DNA of 64,000 bases, taken from contig NC_060061.1 of NCBI RefSeq assembly GCF_020283565.1, forward strand, positions 24,713,362 through 24,777,361. Reading direction: 5' to 3'. The notes beneath the pieces are model-generated. The model searched no databases. It saw only the letters and a program-made list of their open reading frames with translations, and was not told the origin of the DNA. This document shows, in pieces, positions 61,649 through 64,000 of the stretch. The stretch is from Trifolium pratense (lineage: Eukaryota; Streptophyta; Magnoliopsida; Fabales; Fabaceae). Within the stretch, counting starts at the first letter, position 1, and the number at the start of each line of letters is the position of its first letter. Made by a program: the position numbers and the translations under genes.

Positions 61649-63959
61649 TGTAACGACCCAACTCTAGTTAATAATAACATTATTATTTAGAGAACCCAAT
61701 TATGAAGTTTTAGTGGAAAATTAAGTATTTACAACTAGTAAAGGGCACAAATTATAATATTGAAGCATGAGGGGCAATGTAGACTTTTGACCATTTAAAA
61801 ATATGAGTAATAAAAGAGATAAGTTATAGTGAAGAAATCACAATCTCCTCCATTCTTTCTCTGTCAAACCGAACCACTCCCTCCACCACCATAAAACTCC
61901 ATTATTCAATTCCTCTAAATCCTTCAACAATCAAGCCTTGCATATACCTTTTTCTCTCCACCCATTATCATTGCAACTTGGTAGATAGAGGTTTCAGCTC
62001 TGATTCTTTCTCCCCTCCCATATGTCACAGTCGAAACCACCATTTGGATAGACCAAGCTCAATTTATCTTTCATTTGGAGCATGCATGTACGAATTAAGG
62101 TTTCAATCCATCAATTTATACCAAAGGAAAGTTAAGGTATGAATGAAAATTGATTCTTTTGTTTCTCTTGTTCTTTCACCATTGAACCCTAAGATTCCCT
62201 TTTAATTAATGTCCTTATTTTGCCAAAATTCAGAATTCTTATTCAATCTTGAGGCTTGTATTCATTAATCTTGCTTTGGGTTGGAGTATTCCAAGTATTG
62301 GAGGTAAATTATGAAAAATTCGTATGGACCTACTGCTAGTATTTGAGTGATAACTGTCACCATGTAACCCAGATTTGAATGGTTGTTGAATTCTCAGAAT
62401 CGGGACGAATTTCCCTACAGTTTGAGTACCCCTTTCATAGGTTTTACCTTGGTAACGAAGTCCAGAGATGTGTTTAAAGATGGGGTTCTGATGCTGTAAA
62501 GTTGCAGGATTTTTGGCTGCGGGTTTCTACATGTTCGAGTCACACGAACTGATGCATAAACGTAGAAAATATGTTGGAATCTCGGATTCACTCAAGGATT
62601 TTCATCAACGGAATGAGGTGAGTTCCATAGATAGATTCCCTACCAATTAGTTCCCCGTCTATTCTCATGGAGAATTGGGTTTTGGGTAGTTTAGAAATAG
62701 AATGAACTCATAATAATTGTTACTTGATGAGAATAGTACCCTAGTTTAATTCTCTCAAAATTTGTGTAAATGTTGATGCATGATTGTTATTAATGTATGT
62801 GACTCCTTTCCCCTTGTTGTGCTACTACCTGTTGGCCTAAATTGTCACTAAAATGCATCTAGAGTAAGGCTAGGACTGTGTGAGGATAATGGTACAAACT
62901 GAATATTTTGCAGGAAACTTGGCACCTAGGCATTCTGCCCTCTGCATCTGTGGCGCAGACCACTGTGCTGGGAACACGAATGACAGCGTTTCCCACACTG
63001 TTCCTGCGCCTGAAGCATATCCAGCAGCCCCGTTTGCACTGTTTTGCGTTTCCGGACGCTTTTGGAACACCGTAACGTCCCTAATGGAACAAGATCTTTT
63101 AGGAATGAAAAATATAGTTGTTAGCTTAAGAAATTGCATAGGTTGGGTAGGGAAAACAAACAAAATACTATGGACTAGATGTATTATAAGTTAATTCAGG
63201 ACAGGTAAGAATATTGACAGTTGATCTTGAAATGTAGTGGACTTTGGGCCACAAGTGTTGGATTTCTAATGCTAAATGTTTATAATGAATAAAATGTTAA
63301 GTTGTGGTCTATAAGGCACCAGAAAGACTTCCTTATGTAGGGGTTGGAGCTGGATTGAGATTCTACATAGAATTTCACACAACGATAAGATGAGGTATGA
63401 CCGTACGCTTTAGCCCTGATATGATAGGGAATTTAGCCGGGTATGTAAAGGAATGGTTCGAGACTACTCACCTCGAATTATTCCGTAAAATCAACTCAGA
63501 CAATTAATTGTGTCACACTTTATTTGCATTATACTGAAAATAATTGTGGAATGGATATGTATATAAATATGTTTGATCAATTGTCAAGACAATAAGATAT
63601 TAGTACCACCCTAAGATAGGTGGGACTCACTGAGGCTTTAAGTCTCATCCCACTCCTTTTATTTTTTTTTTTACAGACAAACAGATTATGCAAGACATGA
63701 GTAAGAAGAAGCTGAGGATTGAAGATGATAGATGATAGATGATATATGCTATTAGCTTCTGCCTTGTTAGTTAGATTAATCTGTTATGTGTATTTCACCG
63801 GATTATCTCCGTTGTGTAATGGAAATTCATTTCTTGTACCTAATGATGGATTTATGTATTTATGAATTTTCCGAACAATTTACTCTGTAATTTTATTGTA
63901 TTCGGATTCCATTATGTTATCCCTGTCAATATTCTAGACAATTGACATGGAGTGTTACA
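61649..63959. mobile_element. Solo LTR of a large LTR retrotransposon
   Basis: The sequence begins TGTAACGACCC and ends GTGTTACA, with ATATA on both sides (61644-61648 and 63960-63964). TGTAACRCCC...GTGTTACA ends are typical of long plant Ty3/gypsy LTRs (Tekay/Del type, from memory), as is the GGTGGGACTCACTGAGGC block near 63620. No coding domain lies inside and no second LTR is in the window, so a solo LTR from recombination between two LTRs is the simplest reading. The repeat-like duplication ATATA is low in complexity, which weakens that evidence. Confidence 0.75.
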
Positions 63960-64000
63960 ATATATACCCAATGTTTGTTTTTAAACTACGAGGGACAAAC

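Noticed and set aside
62870..63194. Open frames of about 100 codons on both strands
   Set aside because: They overlap each other within the solo LTR and have no domain.

Overview
This is a plant nuclear window: AT-rich, with GT-AG introns, a P-class pentatricopeptide gene, tRNA-derived SINEs, Ty3/gypsy and Ty1/copia elements, an L1-type LINE and many small Mutator-like and hAT-like elements. The overall style suggests a dicot and most likely a legume such as Medicago or a relative. That species placement is inference, not something the sequence proves.

Host genes are few. Reading left to right they are: an orphan C2-domain exon (about 3.3-3.5 kb); a decayed BED-finger/hAT transposase gene (10.0-12.5 kb, minus); an intact intronless mitochondrial PPR gene (13.3-15.25 kb, minus); a three-exon complex I small subunit gene of the NDUFB2 type (24.0-25.6 kb, plus); a 19-exon mitochondrial GABA transaminase gene (POP2 type, 27.15-42.4 kb, plus) with a one-base frameshift in exon 4; a small membrane-protein gene broken by a SINE (44.6-45.3 kb); and a nine-exon complex I assembly methyltransferase gene (NDUFAF7 type, 45.95-49.16 kb, minus). 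Nearly every recognisable host gene encodes a mitochondrial protein. In addition, a piece of a 2-oxoglutarate dehydrogenase E1 gene lies inside an intron of the GABA transaminase gene.

The rest is mobile DNA, much of it with readable boundaries. The GABA transaminase introns hold a 1.2-kb fold-back element (9-bp target duplication), the OGDH fragment, a SINE, a complete 6.2-kb chromodomain Ty3/gypsy element (5-bp target duplication GAGTC) that itself carries an 845-bp Mutator-like element exactly across its LTR/primer-binding-site junction, and a deletion derivative of a copia element. Five further Mutator-like fold-back elements stand alone or between genes, and there is a GC-rich hAT-like element. 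The right third holds a LINE with an intact 1361-residue ORF2 but no ORF1, a truncated LINE tail facing it, and a 2.3-kb solo LTR ending just before the window edge. A perfect GAA tract of about 106 units sits in a locally duplicated repeat block at 18.3-23.8 kb.
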